From Novisyntrophococcus fermenticellae (GTDB lineage Bacteria; Bacillota; Clostridia; Lachnospirales; Lachnospiraceae): DNA of 64,000 bases. Numbering within the stretch: the stretch's first letter is position 1; each line of letters starts with the position of its first letter. Shown one piece after another: positions 1 through 8,944 of this stretch. The notes below the pieces were generated by a model that saw only the letters and a program-made list of their open reading frames with translations, searched no databases and had not been told where the DNA came from. Location of the stretch: the NCBI RefSeq assembly GCF_018866245.1, contig NZ_CP076458.1:372001-436000 (forward strand), in the 5' to 3' direction. The translations under genes were made by a program, and so were the position numbers.

Positions 1-1232
1 GATATCCCCCGATTGACGGTGTGGATCTGGAGGGGAATGAAGTCGTGAGACATTCTTCTGACGAAGAACCTTTCTCCGCTCTGGCATTTAAAATCATGAC
101 AGACCCGTTTGTCGGGAAACTGGCATACTTCAGAGTATATTCCGGTACCATGAACGCCGGTTCTTATGTATACAACTCTACAAAGGGTAAGAAAGAGCGT
201 GTCGGACGTATTCTTCAGATGCATGCGAACAAGAGAGCAGAGCTGGACAAGGTATATTCCGGAGATATTGCAGCGGCAATCGGATTTAAATTCACCACAA
301 CAGGTGATACGATCTGTGATGAGCAGCATCAGGTAATTCTGGAATCCATGGAATTCCCGGAACCGGTTATCGAGCTGGCTATTGAACCTAAGACAAAAGC
401 CGGACAGGGTAAGCTGGGTGAGGCTCTTGCGAAGCTCGCAGAAGAAGATCCTACATTCCGTGCGCATACGAATAAAGAGACAGGACAGACAATTATTGCA
501 GGTATGGGTGAGCTCCATCTGGAAATCATCGTAGACCGTCTGCTCCGTGAGTTCCATGTTGAGGCCAATGTAGGTGCTCCGCAGGTTGCATATAAGGAGA
601 CCATCACAAAAGAGGCAGACGTGGACAGCAAATATGCAAAACAGTCCGGTGGACGTGGACAGTATGGACACTGTAAAGTTAAGTTTGCACCTATGGATGC
701 AAATGCCGAAGAGATTTATAAGTTTGAATCTTCTGTTGTCGGCGGAGCGATTCCGAAGGAATATATCCCGGCAGTAGGCGAAGGTATCGAAGAGGCTATG
801 AAGGCCGGTATTCTCGGTGGATTCCCTGTTGTGGGCATCTCTGCAAATGTATACGATGGTTCCTACCATGAGGTCGATTCATCTGAGATGGCATTTCACA
901 TTGCCGGTTCTCTGGCATTTAAAGAAGCTATGCAGAAGGCGGCTCCGGTTTTGCTTGAGCCTATTATGAAGGTTGAAGTATCCACTCCGGAAGACTATAT
1001 GGGTGATGTTATCGGTGATATCAATTCCCGCCGTGGCCGTATTGAAGGTATGGATGATATCGGCGGTGGTAAGATGATCCGCGGATTTGTGCCGCTGGCT
1101 GAGATGTTCGGATATGCAACAGATTTGCGTTCCAGGACACAGGGCCGTGGTAACTACTCCATGTTCTTTGACAGATACGAGCCGGTTCCCAAGTCTGTAC
1201 AGGAGAAAGTTCTGTCTGCAAAGGCAAAATAA
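1..1232 (+). CDS. fusA: Elongation factor G, 3' part (5' end outside window)
   Basis: Ribosomal translocation GTPase EF-G, cytoplasmic. Only about the last 410 residues are present. The reading frame is open to the left edge (it reads [11 protein letters not shown] before the first GTG), so the gene starts upstream and the GTG at 21 is an internal Val codon, not a start. Visible EF-G landmarks are the domain II stretch starting [12 protein letters not shown], the domain IV motif GGRGQYGHC, and the C-terminal [13 protein letters not shown] region. The GTP-binding domain is missing only because of the window edge. It is followed by tuf, the usual str-operon order. Identification is certain at family level. 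Confidence 0.97.
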   Translation, partial: YPPIDGVDLEGNEVVRHSSDEEPFSALAFKIMTDPFVGKLAYFRVYSGTMNAGSYVYNSTKGKKERVGRILQMHANKRAELDKVYSGDIAAAIGFKFTTTGDTICDEQHQVILESMEFPEPVIELAIEPKTKAGQGKLGEALAKLAEEDPTFRAHTNKETGQTIIAGMGELHLEIIVDRLLREFHVEANVGAPQVAYKETITKEADVDSKYAKQSGGRGQYGHCKVKFAPMDANAEEIYKFESSVVGGAIPKEYIPAVGEGIEEAMKAGILGGFPVVGISANVYDGSYHEVDSSEMAFHIAGSLAFKEAMQKAAPVLLEPIMKVEVSTPEDYMGDVIGDINSRRGRIEGMDDIGGGKMIRGFVPLAEMFGYATDLRSRTQGRGNYSMFFDRYEPVPKSVQEKVLSAKAK

Positions 1233-1244
1233 AGCAAAACATGC

Positions 1245-1273
1245 TTGCAAAACCCTTGATTTTGCAATATAAT
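1245..1273 (+). promoter_or_regulatory. Sigma-A-type promoter of tuf
   Basis: TTGCAA at 1245-1250 and TATAAT at 1268-1273 are separated by exactly 17 nt, a near-consensus vegetative promoter in the fusA-tuf gap. The -10 lies in a perfect 10-bp inverted repeat (ACCCTTGATT at 1252-1261, AATCAAGGGT at 1271-1280). tuf can therefore be transcribed independently of the str operon, with a leader of about 100 nt. Confidence 0.75.
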
Positions 1274-1381
1274 CAAGGGTAGCAGGCTACGAAATAGTGG
1301 AGAGTTTATCTCCTGATGCGGATATCCGCAAAACTAAAAGAGGCCCCATGAGGCACAGATTTATAAGGAGGATTTTTTAAA

Positions 1382-2575
1382 ATGGCTAAGGCTAAATTTG
1401 AAAGAACAAAACCCCATTGTAACATTGGTACCATTGGACACGTTGACCATGGTAAGACAACTTTAACAGCAGCAATCACAAAAACTTTATCCGAAAGAGT
1501 TGCCGGAAACGCAGCTGTAGCTTTTGATAATATCGATAAAGCTCCGGAAGAAAGAGAGCGTGGTATCACTATCTCTACTTCTCACGTTGAATATGAGACA
1601 GATAAAAGACATTACGCACATGTTGACTGCCCAGGCCATGCCGATTATGTAAAGAACATGATCACAGGTGCTGCTCAGATGGACGGCGCTATCCTTGTTG
1701 TTGCTGCAACTGACGGTGTTATGGCTCAGACAAAGGAGCATATCCTTCTGTCTCGTCAGGTAGGTGTTCCTTATATCGTAGTATTTATGAACAAATGCGA
1801 TATGGTAGATGACGAAGAACTGCTTGAACTGGTAGACATGGAGATCCGTGAGCTGCTGAACGAGTATGAGTTCCCGGGAGATGACACACCGATCATTCAG
1901 GGTTCCGCTCTGAAAGCTCTGGAAGATCCTTCAGGAGAGTGGGGCGACAAGATCATGGAACTTATGGATGCTGTTGACAGCTGGATTCCGGATCCTCAGC
2001 GTGCTACAGATCAGCCGTTCCTGATGCCTGTAGAAGACGTTTTCACAATCACAGGCCGTGGTACAGTTGCTACCGGACGTGTTGAGCGTGGTATTCTGCA
2101 TCTGAATGACGAAGTTGAAATTGTTGGTATCAAAGAAGAGACACGTAAAACTGTTGTAACCGGTATCGAGATGTTCCGTAAACTTCTGGATGAGGCTCAG
2201 GCTGGTGATAATATCGGTGCTCTGCTTCGTGGTGTTCAGAGAACTGACATCGAAAGAGGACAGGTACTTTCCAAACCGGGTTCTGTTACCTGCCATACAA
2301 AATTTACAGCTCAGGTTTACGTTTTGACAAAAGACGAGGGTGGTCGTCATACACCTTTCTTCAATAACTATCGTCCTCAGTTCTATTTCAGAACAACCGA
2401 CGTTACCGGCGTTATCAATCTTCCGGAAGGCACAGAGATGTGTATGCCTGGCGATAACGTAGAGATGACAATCGAACTGATTCATCCAATCGCTATGGAG
2501 CAGGGTCTTACTTTCGCTATCCGTGAAGGTGGACGTACAGTTGGATCAGGCCGTGTTGCTACAGTTATTGAGTAA
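1382..2575 (+). CDS. tuf: Elongation factor Tu
   Basis: EF-Tu delivers aminoacyl-tRNA to the ribosome as a GTP complex. The 397-residue length is standard. Seen in the sequence: P-loop GHVDHGKTT near residues 19-27, DCPGHADY (G3) near 81, and NKCD (G4) near 136. The C-terminal half carries [14 protein letters not shown] and ends with the conserved [10 protein letters not shown]. The start ATG follows AAGGAGG with good spacing. It lies 149 bp downstream of fusA behind its own promoter and ends in a strong terminator. Its codon choice is biased as expected for a very highly expressed gene. Confidence 0.99.
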   Translation: MAKAKFERTKPHCNIGTIGHVDHGKTTLTAAITKTLSERVAGNAAVAFDNIDKAPEERERGITISTSHVEYETDKRHYAHVDCPGHADYVKNMITGAAQMDGAILVVAATDGVMAQTKEHILLSRQVGVPYIVVFMNKCDMVDDEELLELVDMEIRELLNEYEFPGDDTPIIQGSALKALEDPSGEWGDKIMELMDAVDSWIPDPQRATDQPFLMPVEDVFTITGRGTVATGRVERGILHLNDEVEIVGIKEETRKTVVTGIEMFRKLLDEAQAGDNIGALLRGVQRTDIERGQVLSKPGSVTCHTKFTAQVYVLTKDEGGRHTPFFNNYRPQFYFRTTDVTGVINLPEGTEMCMPGDNVEMTIELIHPIAMEQGLTFAIREGGRTVGSGRVATVIE

Positions 2576-2630
2576 TTAAATCTGAATATAGATTCGTACC
2601 GTAAGGTACATTGTGTCCAAGTGTAAGATG

Positions 2631-2667
2631 CCCGTAGAACTTAGGTTCTACGGGTTTTTCTGTTTTT
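2631..2667 (+). terminator. Rho-independent terminator of tuf
   Basis: CCCGTAGAAC (2631-2640), TTAG loop, GTTCTACGGG (2645-2654), then a T-rich tract. A perfect 10-bp stem. It lies between the convergent tuf and collagen-like genes. Confidence 0.9.
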
Positions 2668-2683
2668 TAAAACATTTTGAAAA

Positions 2684-3508
2684 TTAACCCAGTCGGATAA
2701 TCATCAATGAGGCACCCAGGCTGTTACCCAGGAGTGTTGCAGCTCCTGTAATCACGGGAGCATACATTTGTAATCGAATGGTAGTGCCTGCTGACAGACT
2801 CATCTCAATTTCATTATAGAACTGCGATAAGGTGAGAGCGGGAGGAACAATGGATTGTGTTACAATTCCTCCATTGATTACGAGGCGCGTTCCAAGCAAA
2901 ACAGCCGCAGTAGTATTGACATGGTATGAAATACGGTACAATCCGGCAGTATTAACTGTAACCGTAGTATTGCCTCCGGTTAAAGTAATATCCGGTGAAA
3001 ATAGCTGTACATTGGGAAAGGTGATATCTGTACCTCCGAGTAATACTGCAATAAGCCCACCGCTGGTATTTGCTGCAAAGCCGGCTGTAGCAGTAGGCGG
3101 AGGTGTAGATGCTGCGGAGCCGGCAGATCCCATGGGGCCTGTTTCTCCGTCCGGTCCGGTGGGTCCGCCCGCTCCGGAAGGCCCGTCAGGCCCGGCGTGT
3201 CCTGTAGGTCCTGCCATTTCAGATGCAGATAATGCCTGCTGCATTTTGGATTTTAGCAAAAGCTGATTATAGGAGGCGTTTTGTAAAAGATTTTGGATAC
3301 TCTCATTGGTTTTGAGCAAATCATCAATTGTTGCTGCAGGCCCGGTGGCTCCCGGTAGTGTTCCTAAAACATATTGAAGCTTTTCCCCTTCAGCATTAAT
3401 GATATGACTAAGGGACAACTCTTCAAGTGCTATGGATGATAAGATCATCGTCAAAGCCTGTTCCTGTGAAAAATCAGGATTCGGCTCCGGAAATTCAGGC
3501 ATAGACAC
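2684..3508 (-). CDS. Collagen-like protein with BclA/C1q-like C-terminal domain
   Basis: A predicted surface or spore (exosporium-type) glycoprotein of 274 residues. Three parts can be seen. The N-terminal helical region contains IALEELSLSHIINAEGEKLQ, a motif I associate with clostridial collagen-like proteins. A short run of Gly-X-Y triplets (AGPTGHAGPDGPSGAGGPTG and on, about residues 99-131) follows. The last part is a hydrophobic, Thr-rich beta domain like the C1q/TNF-like tail of BclA, with GLYRISYHVNTTAAV near residue 188. There is no signal peptide, as in BclA-type proteins. An AAGGAGGTGATTT ribosome site precedes a GTG start, with an in-frame ATG two codons later as the alternative. 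It stands alone and converges with tuf. Spore localisation is inferred. Confidence 0.8.
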   Translation of the reverse strand: MSMPEFPEPNPDFSQEQALTMILSSIALEELSLSHIINAEGEKLQYVLGTLPGATGPAATIDDLLKTNESIQNLLQNASYNQLLLKSKMQQALSASEMAGPTGHAGPDGPSGAGGPTGPDGETGPMGSAGSAASTPPPTATAGFAANTSGGLIAVLLGGTDITFPNVQLFSPDITLTGGNTTVTVNTAGLYRISYHVNTTAAVLLGTRLVINGGIVTQSIVPPALTLSQFYNEIEMSLSAGTTIRLQMYAPVITGAATLLGNSLGASLMIIRLG

Positions 3509-3614
3509 TAAATCACCTCCTTTTAATAAAATATATGACGAAAGTCTACAAAAAGTGACAAATTTACCCTTTTTTCATTTTGCAAAATTGATGGATGAGA
3601 AAAGCGTGAAGCGA

Positions 3615-3643
3615 TTGACAGTTTAAAATATAAACTTTATACT
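3615..3643 (+). promoter_or_regulatory. Promoter for the rsmH-paralog/nucleoside salvage run
   Basis: TTGACA (3615-3620), 17 nt, TATACT (3638-3643): a near-perfect sigma-A promoter about 60 bp upstream of the methyltransferase start. Confidence 0.75.
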
Positions 3644-3703
3644 TGAAATAGTTAAGTCTTATTTTGAAAGAGGTACCATTATAAATGCATACAGGAAAAA
3701 ACA

Positions 3704-4753
3704 ATGAACGAGAATAAACAAAGCCACAAGCGGAGGGTTCGCTACAAAGGAACCCATCCGAAGAGCTATCAGGAAAAGTACAAAGAGCTGAACCCGGAAA
3801 AGTACCCGGAAACAATTGAGCGGGTAATTCAAAAGGGCGGTACACCGGTTGGGACGCATATTCCAATCTGTGTAAAAGAGATTCTGGAATTTCTACAGAT
3901 TAAACCGGGACAGAAAGGTCTTGATGCGACACTTGGCTATGGTGGGCACAGCAGGGAAATGATGAAGTGCCTTCAGTTTCAGGGACATCTCTACGCGCTG
4001 GATGTTGATGCGGCTGAGATGGAGAAGACCAGAAAACGTTTAGAACAAGCCGGTTTTGGAGCAGAGATATTTACCGCTCTTAACGTAAATTTCGCTGATA
4101 TTGATCAAGTGACGGAAACCACAGGTAAGTTTGATTTTGTATTAGCTGATCTTGGCGTATCATCGATGCAGATTGACAATCCCGAAAGGGGATTTACCTA
4201 TAAAAGAGAGGGCCCCCTGGATTTGCGCCTTAATCAGGCAAAAGGAATTTCCGCGGCCGAACGTCTTAAGCATATTACGAAAGCAGAGCTTGTGGGGATG
4301 CTGACAGAGAATGCGGATGAACCATATGCAGAAGAGATTGCAGCAGCGGTGGCAGCAAGAAACAGAAAAGAGCAGTCCATTCTGACGACTTATGATCTGC
4401 GGAATCTTATCGATCAAACACTGAGATTCGTCCCGGCGGATAAGCGCAAAGATGCTGTCAACAAATCCTGCCAGCGGACCTTCCAGGCACTTCGGATTGA
4501 TGTCAACCAGGAGTTTGAAGTGTTGTATGAATTTCTGCAGAAACTTCCGGGTATACTTAATCCCGGCGGACGGGCAGCAATCCTTACCTTTCATTCGGGG
4601 GAAGACCGGATTGTTAAGAAATTATTCAAAGAGGGCCAAAAAGTGGGTGACTATTCAGCGGTTGCTGCTGATGTGATTCGTCCGTCTGCGGAGGAATGCC
4701 ATAGAAATAGCCGGGCTCGTTCCACGAAGATGCGCTGGGCAATAAAAGCATAA
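3704..4753 (+). CDS. RsmH-family 16S rRNA m4C1402 methyltransferase, paralog with N-terminal extension
   Basis: S-adenosylmethionine-dependent methyltransferase of the RsmH/MraW family, which methylates N4 of C1402 in 16S rRNA. Family signatures: DATLGYGGHS (motif I), LADLGVSSMQ, FTYKREGPLDLRL, and the C-terminal LTFHSGEDRIVK. The 349 residues include about 50 extra basic N-terminal residues (KRRVRYKGTHPKSYQEKY) not found in canonical RsmH. The gene is not beside ftsL/pbp in a division cluster but next to purine nucleoside phosphorylase, so it is probably the second RsmH-like copy found in several Clostridia. The start ATG has only a weak AGGAAA upstream. The exact rRNA target of the paralog is unproven. 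Confidence 0.85.
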   Translation: MNENKQSHKRRVRYKGTHPKSYQEKYKELNPEKYPETIERVIQKGGTPVGTHIPICVKEILEFLQIKPGQKGLDATLGYGGHSREMMKCLQFQGHLYALDVDAAEMEKTRKRLEQAGFGAEIFTALNVNFADIDQVTETTGKFDFVLADLGVSSMQIDNPERGFTYKREGPLDLRLNQAKGISAAERLKHITKAELVGMLTENADEPYAEEIAAAVAARNRKEQSILTTYDLRNLIDQTLRFVPADKRKDAVNKSCQRTFQALRIDVNQEFEVLYEFLQKLPGILNPGGRAAILTFHSGEDRIVKKLFKEGQKVGDYSAVAADVIRPSAEECHRNSRARSTKMRWAIKA

Positions 4754-4769
4754 AAGATAGGAGAACATT

Positions 4770-5603
4770 ATGAATCAGGTATATGAAAAATTAATGAAAT
4801 GCCATGAGAGCCTAAGGGGGCATACGCAATTTGAGCCGGAAATTGCAATGGTACTGGGATCGGGCTTAGGGAGCTTTGCCGATAAGATAAAGGTTGAGGA
4901 TGTATTGGATTACAAGGACATCGAAGGCTTTCCTGTTTCTACCGTGGCGGGGCATAAGGGCCGGTTTGTATTCGGATATATAGGGGATATCAAGGTAGTT
5001 ATTATGCAGGGAAGGGTTCATTATTATGAAGGATATGAGATGTCTGACGTCGTTCTTCCAACCAGACTGATGAAGCTGATGGGGGCCGGAACCCTTTTTC
5101 TGACAAATGCCGCAGGAAGCATTAACTATGGATTTAAAGCGGGGGATTTTATGCTGATCCGGGATCATATTATGAATTTTGTACCGTCACCGCTGATCGG
5201 TCCGAATATTGATGAGCTGGGATGCAGATTCCCGGATATGGCACACATCTATGATGAGTCCTGCCGGCAGGTGATTAAAGACACCGCTCTTGCGGAAGGA
5301 ATTCCACTGAAGGAGGGGATCTATATCCAGCTTTCAGGGCCTAATTTTGAAACTCCCTCAGAAGTAAGAATGTGCCGCATGCTGGGAGCAGATGCCGCCG
5401 GTATGAGTACCGCCTGTGAGGCAGTAGCCGCTCACCATATGGGCATGAAAGTATGTGGAATATCCTGTATGTCCAATGTGGCGGCAGATGCGGCGTTACA
5501 GCCCCTTACCCATGAAGAGGTACAGGAAACCATGGACAAAAAAGAGAAGCAGTTCACCCGGTTAATCACCGCCTGTGTGAGGAACCTTGCGAAAGAGAGG
5601 TGA
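4770..5603 (+). CDS. Purine-nucleoside phosphorylase
   Basis: Trimeric-type PNP that cleaves inosine and guanosine (and analogues) with phosphate to give the base and (deoxy)ribose-1-phosphate. 277 residues is typical. Seen: VLGSGLGSFAD (phosphate loop, about residues 29-39), the AGHKGRFVFG histidine loop, GRVHYYEG, TNAAGSINYGFKAGDFMLI, LSGPNFETPSE, and MSTACEAVAAHHMGM near residue 210. It starts 16 bp after the methyltransferase behind AGGAG and ends 6 bp before the next gene, so the run is translationally tight. In this context it would act on hypoxanthine nucleosides produced by the amidohydrolase at the end of the run. Confidence 0.95.
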   Translation: MNQVYEKLMKCHESLRGHTQFEPEIAMVLGSGLGSFADKIKVEDVLDYKDIEGFPVSTVAGHKGRFVFGYIGDIKVVIMQGRVHYYEGYEMSDVVLPTRLMKLMGAGTLFLTNAAGSINYGFKAGDFMLIRDHIMNFVPSPLIGPNIDELGCRFPDMAHIYDESCRQVIKDTALAEGIPLKEGIYIQLSGPNFETPSEVRMCRMLGADAAGMSTACEAVAAHHMGMKVCGISCMSNVAADAALQPLTHEEVQETMDKKEKQFTRLITACVRNLAKER

Positions 5604-5609
5604 CCATCG

Positions 5610-6542
5610 ATGAAAGCATTAGTTTTTAATGGAAAAGATATAAGCTATACGGAAGACTGCCCGAGGCCGGTGCCCCAGAAAACAGAAAGTCTGGTTAAAA
5701 TCCATTTAGCTGCCATATGCAATACAGATAAAGAAATTCTAAAGGGATACCGCCCTGATTTTAAAGGGGTTATGGGACACGAATTTGTGGGAGAAGTAGT
5801 GGAATCACCGGACAGGAGTCTGATTGGAAAAAGAGTGGTCGGAGAGTTAAACGCCGGGTGCGGACATTGCATTTATTGCACAACAGGAAGAGAAAAACAC
5901 TGTAACGACCGCAGAGTCATTGGCATGGAGAAAAAAGACGGATGCTTTGGCGAATATATGTCAATTGAAACGCATCTTCTTCATGAAGTACCGGATACAC
6001 TAAAAGACGAAGAGGCGATTTTTACGGAGCCATTGGCGGCAGCTGTGGAAATCTTAAGCCAGATTCATATAAAGCCGGAGCAAAATGTAGCGGTTTTAGG
6101 TGACGGACGATTGGCCTATATGATTGCTCAGGTTATCTCTTTGACAGGTGTTGATCTGATAATTGTGGGTAAACACAGCGAAAAGCTGAAGAAGTTTGAA
6201 AAACTGGGAACAACATGCAAGGATACCGGGGAGACTTTTGAAGTTGTAATTGATGCAACCGGTTCACCTACAGGAATCACAAGTGCGCAAAAGCTGGTCC
6301 GGAACCAGGGAACGATTATACAAAAGAGCACATATGCGGGAAAAACGGAAGTTGATCTGAGTTTGTTTGCGGTACATGAGGTGACGCTTAAGGGAAGCCG
6401 CTGCGGTCCGTTTAGACCAGCACTGAATCTGCTGACCAGAGGCTATGTCAGTTTTCCGGAAATTGAATTACATTCTCTGGAGGATTATAAAGCAGCATTT
6501 GAATCCAAGGCTTTTAAAGTTGGATTTGCTGTCAACAGATGA
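5610..6542 (+). CDS. Zinc-dependent medium-chain alcohol dehydrogenase family protein
   Basis: Medium-chain dehydrogenase/reductase of 310 residues, shorter than the usual ~340-350. The GroES-like domain carries the catalytic-zinc set C37 (AAICNTDKE), GHEF near residue 56, and the structural-zinc loop CGHCIYCTTGREKHC. The Rossmann part has VAVLGDGRLAYM in place of the usual GxGxxG. GAGGTGA precedes the ATG. It sits between PNP and an MtnA-family isomerase. In 5'-deoxynucleoside/MTA salvage through the DHAP shunt, an alcohol dehydrogenase reduces the (methylthio)acetaldehyde released by an aldolase, and that is the proposed role here. Polyol or other alcohol oxidation is an equally possible activity from sequence alone. 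Confidence 0.85.
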   Translation: MKALVFNGKDISYTEDCPRPVPQKTESLVKIHLAAICNTDKEILKGYRPDFKGVMGHEFVGEVVESPDRSLIGKRVVGELNAGCGHCIYCTTGREKHCNDRRVIGMEKKDGCFGEYMSIETHLLHEVPDTLKDEEAIFTEPLAAAVEILSQIHIKPEQNVAVLGDGRLAYMIAQVISLTGVDLIIVGKHSEKLKKFEKLGTTCKDTGETFEVVIDATGSPTGITSAQKLVRNQGTIIQKSTYAGKTEVDLSLFAVHEVTLKGSRCGPFRPALNLLTRGYVSFPEIELHSLEDYKAAFESKAFKVGFAVNR

Positions 6543-6575
6543 AAAGGTCTTTCATAACAGACAAGGAGAAGAAGA

Positions 6576-7658
6576 GTGGAAACTGTAGGAATTAATGGAG
6601 CTGATAACGTAAGCTTGTCAAAAGACGGAAAAAAAGTACGGATTATTGACCAGACGTTACTTCCCGGTAAGGAAGAATATCTGGAGCTGGAAACGCTGGA
6701 AGAGCTGTACGATGCGATCTTTGAATTAAAGGTAAGAGGAGCACCTGCCATTGGAATCTGCGCCGGTTTTGGCATCTATATCCTGGCAAATAAAAGCGAG
6801 GCAAAAGATTTTGAACCCTTTTATGCTGAATTTGTAAAAAATAAAGAACATCTGAATTCCTCCAGGCCTACTGCCGTTAATCTGAGCTGGGCCTTAAACC
6901 GGATGGAGCGTGTAGTGACAGAAAACAAAGATCTTCCAGTGGATACAATCAAGGCCTTGCTTCGTCAGGAATGCATCAGAATTCAGGAAGAAGATATTGA
7001 GATGTGCAAAAGAATTTCAGAATATGGCCTTTCCGTATTAAAAGACGGATGGGGAATCCTGACACACTGTAATGCAGGTCCGCTTGCCACATCAAAATAT
7101 GGTACGGCCTTAGGTCCTCTTTTTCTGGGGAAAGAACGGGGAATGAATTTTAAAGTATTTGCAGATGAAACCAGACCACTTCTGCAGGGGGCAAGACTAA
7201 CGGCGTACGAACTGGATAAAGCAGGAATAGATGTATCACTTATCTGTGACAATATGGCAAGCCTTGTTATGAAAAATGGATGGATTAATGCCTGCTTTGT
7301 AGGCTGCGACCGTATTGCGGCAAATGGAGATACGGCGAATAAAATCGGAACAAGCGGGGTTGCTGTTCTGGCAAAGTACTATGGAATTCCTTTCTATGTA
7401 CTGGGACCAAGCTCCACGATTGACCTGGAATGCAAAACAGGGGAGGATATAGAGATTGAGCTGCGGGATGCTGAGGAGATCAGGAGTAAATTCTATAAAG
7501 AACCGATGACCCCCGATGGAGTAAGATGCTATAACCCGGCGTTCGATGTGACAGACCATACGCTGATTACCGGAATTGTTACAGAGGGAGGGATTTGCTA
7601 TCCTCCATTTACAGAGAGCCTGGAAAAGGTTGGCGGGGAAGCCGGAAGAAAAAAATAA
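6576..7658 (+). CDS. mtnA: MtnA-family S-methyl-5-thioribose-1-phosphate isomerase
   Basis: Aldose-ketose isomerase of the eIF2B/MtnA superfamily, converting 5-methylthioribose-1-phosphate to the ribulose-1-phosphate form. 360 residues. The catalytic residues match MtnA: Cys165 in THCNAG and Asp245 in [19 protein letters not shown]. The conserved [10 protein letters not shown] loop spans residues 52-61. The start is GTG, chosen because AAGGAG lies 7 nt upstream and there is no nearer ATG. Relatives in this family act on 5-deoxyribose-1-phosphate or ribose-1,5-bisphosphate, and the sequence does not separate these. Being next to PNP, which supplies pentose-1-phosphates, supports a sugar-1-phosphate substrate. 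Confidence 0.88.
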   Translation: METVGINGADNVSLSKDGKKVRIIDQTLLPGKEEYLELETLEELYDAIFELKVRGAPAIGICAGFGIYILANKSEAKDFEPFYAEFVKNKEHLNSSRPTAVNLSWALNRMERVVTENKDLPVDTIKALLRQECIRIQEEDIEMCKRISEYGLSVLKDGWGILTHCNAGPLATSKYGTALGPLFLGKERGMNFKVFADETRPLLQGARLTAYELDKAGIDVSLICDNMASLVMKNGWINACFVGCDRIAANGDTANKIGTSGVAVLAKYYGIPFYVLGPSSTIDLECKTGEDIEIELRDAEEIRSKFYKEPMTPDGVRCYNPAFDVTDHTLITGIVTEGGICYPPFTESLEKVGGEAGRKK

Positions 7659-7686
7659 TGCAAATATTTACCTAATCGGTTATAAT
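7658..7686 (+). promoter_or_regulatory. Probable internal promoter before the BMP lipoprotein
   Basis: ATGCAA (7658-7663), 17 nt, TATAAT (7681-7686) in the 61-bp gap after mtnA. The -35 is imperfect. It would allow extra expression of the transporter genes. Confidence 0.45.
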
Positions 7687-7719
7687 AAGCGAAAAGCGAA
7701 CGAACAAGGAGGTTCAGAA

Positions 7720-8883
7720 ATGAAGAAGAAAAGAATATCGGTCTTAGTTGTTGCAGTATTGGTATTGTCCATGGCTTTAGGTGCCTGCGGGAAGAAGCAG
7801 GAGAACAGTAATGATGCCGGCGGAGGAGACAGCGGAAAAGCCGGATTGAAAATCGCTATTGTATCCAGCCCCTCCGGTGTGGATGATGGTTCTTTCAACC
7901 AGAACAATTACGAAGGAATCCAGGATTTTATAGCTGAACACACAGACGAGAACAATACCGTAACTCCGGTAAAAGAAGAGACAGGTGACACGGCGGCAGC
8001 AATCCAGGCAGTTTCCGATATCGTAGCGGATTATGATGTGATTGCCTGCTGTGGTTTCCAGTTTGCCGGAATAGGAACCCTGGCGCAGGATAATCCGGAT
8101 ACGAAATTCCTGTTAATTGATGCCTATCCGACAGATGCGGATGGAAATGAGATAGAGCTTGACAATGTTTATGCCATGCAGTTTAAAGAACAGGAAAGCG
8201 GATTCTTCGCAGGTATTGCGGCAGCGCTCGAGACAAAGACGGGAAAAGTAGCGGTTGTCAACGGTATTGCCTATCCCTCCAATGTAAATTATCAGTATGG
8301 ATTCGAGGCAGGAGTTGCTTATGCTGTAAAAAACCTTGGTGCAGCAGCAGAATGTGTTGAAATCCCTGCATATGCAGGAACGGATGTGACAGGCCAGAAT
8401 GTCGGAGGCAATTATATCGGAGACTTTGCCGATCAGGCAGCCGGAAAGAATGTTGGGCAGGCTCTTCTGACGGAAGGTGTGGATATCATGCTGGTTGCTG
8501 CCGGTGGTGCAGGTAATGGTGTATTTACAGCGGTGAAAGAAGCCGGTGGGGATGCGAAAGTAATCGGATGTGATGTGGATCAGTATGATGATGGGGTTAA
8601 TGGAAATGAGAACATCATTCTGACTTCCGTGTTAAAAGTGATGGGAATGAATGATCAGAAACAGCTGAATGCAATCAGAGAGGATAGCTTTAAAGGAGAA
8701 AATGCTCTTTTAGGTGCAGACTCTGATTCGACCGGCTATGTAAAAGAAGAAGGCAGGCAGCAGCTTTCAAAGGAAACAATCACAAAATTAGACGAGGCAT
8801 ATAAACTTGTTAAAGACGGAACAATTGTTCCACCTGCGAACTTCAGTGAAGGTATTACAGTGGAGGACTTTCCCGGCCTTTAA
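7720..8883 (+). CDS. BMP-family nucleoside-binding lipoprotein
   Basis: Extracytoplasmic binding lipoprotein of the Bmp/Med family, which captures purine nucleosides for an ABC importer. 387 residues from the ATG at 7720, chosen because AAGGAGG lies 7 nt upstream and the protein then begins with a lipoprotein signal, MKKKRISVLVVAVLVLSMAL, and lipobox LGAC (Cys23). Earlier in-frame ATGs would fuse mtnA-overlapping sequence to it. Family features: VSSPSGVDDGSFNQNNYEG near the mature N-terminus, GFQFAG, and VAAGGAGNGVF. It is followed by the ATPase and two permeases. As the binding protein it should need the highest copy number, which fits the hairpin just downstream. Confidence 0.93.
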   Translation: MKKKRISVLVVAVLVLSMALGACGKKQENSNDAGGGDSGKAGLKIAIVSSPSGVDDGSFNQNNYEGIQDFIAEHTDENNTVTPVKEETGDTAAAIQAVSDIVADYDVIACCGFQFAGIGTLAQDNPDTKFLLIDAYPTDADGNEIELDNVYAMQFKEQESGFFAGIAAALETKTGKVAVVNGIAYPSNVNYQYGFEAGVAYAVKNLGAAAECVEIPAYAGTDVTGQNVGGNYIGDFADQAAGKNVGQALLTEGVDIMLVAAGGAGNGVFTAVKEAGGDAKVIGCDVDQYDDGVNGNENIILTSVLKVMGMNDQKQLNAIREDSFKGENALLGADSDSTGYVKEEGRQQLSKETITKLDEAYKLVKDGTIVPPANFSEGITVEDFPGL

Positions 8884-8890
8884 TTAATGG

Positions 8891-8920
8891 AGAGAAACTG
8901 CCACCGGCAGTTTCTCTCTA
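8891..8920 (+). terminator. Intra-operon stem-loop between BMP lipoprotein and ATPase
   Basis: AGAGAAACTGCC (8891-8902), 3-nt loop, GGCAGTTTCTCT (8906-8917): a perfect 12-bp stem followed by only a short, T-poor tail (CTATTT). Probably a partial terminator or mRNA-stabilising hairpin that sets the binding-protein to transporter ratio. Confidence 0.65.
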
Positions 8921-8944
8921 TTTAAAGTAATAAGAGGAGAAAAT

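Noticed and set aside
1931..2485. 184-codon antisense frame within tuf
   Set aside because: Shadow of the strongly biased tuf codons, with no ribosome site or recognisable protein.
7576..7719. Longer N-terminus for the BMP lipoprotein
   Set aside because: It overlaps the end of mtnA and would hide the lipoprotein signal. A strong ribosome site precedes the ATG at 7720.
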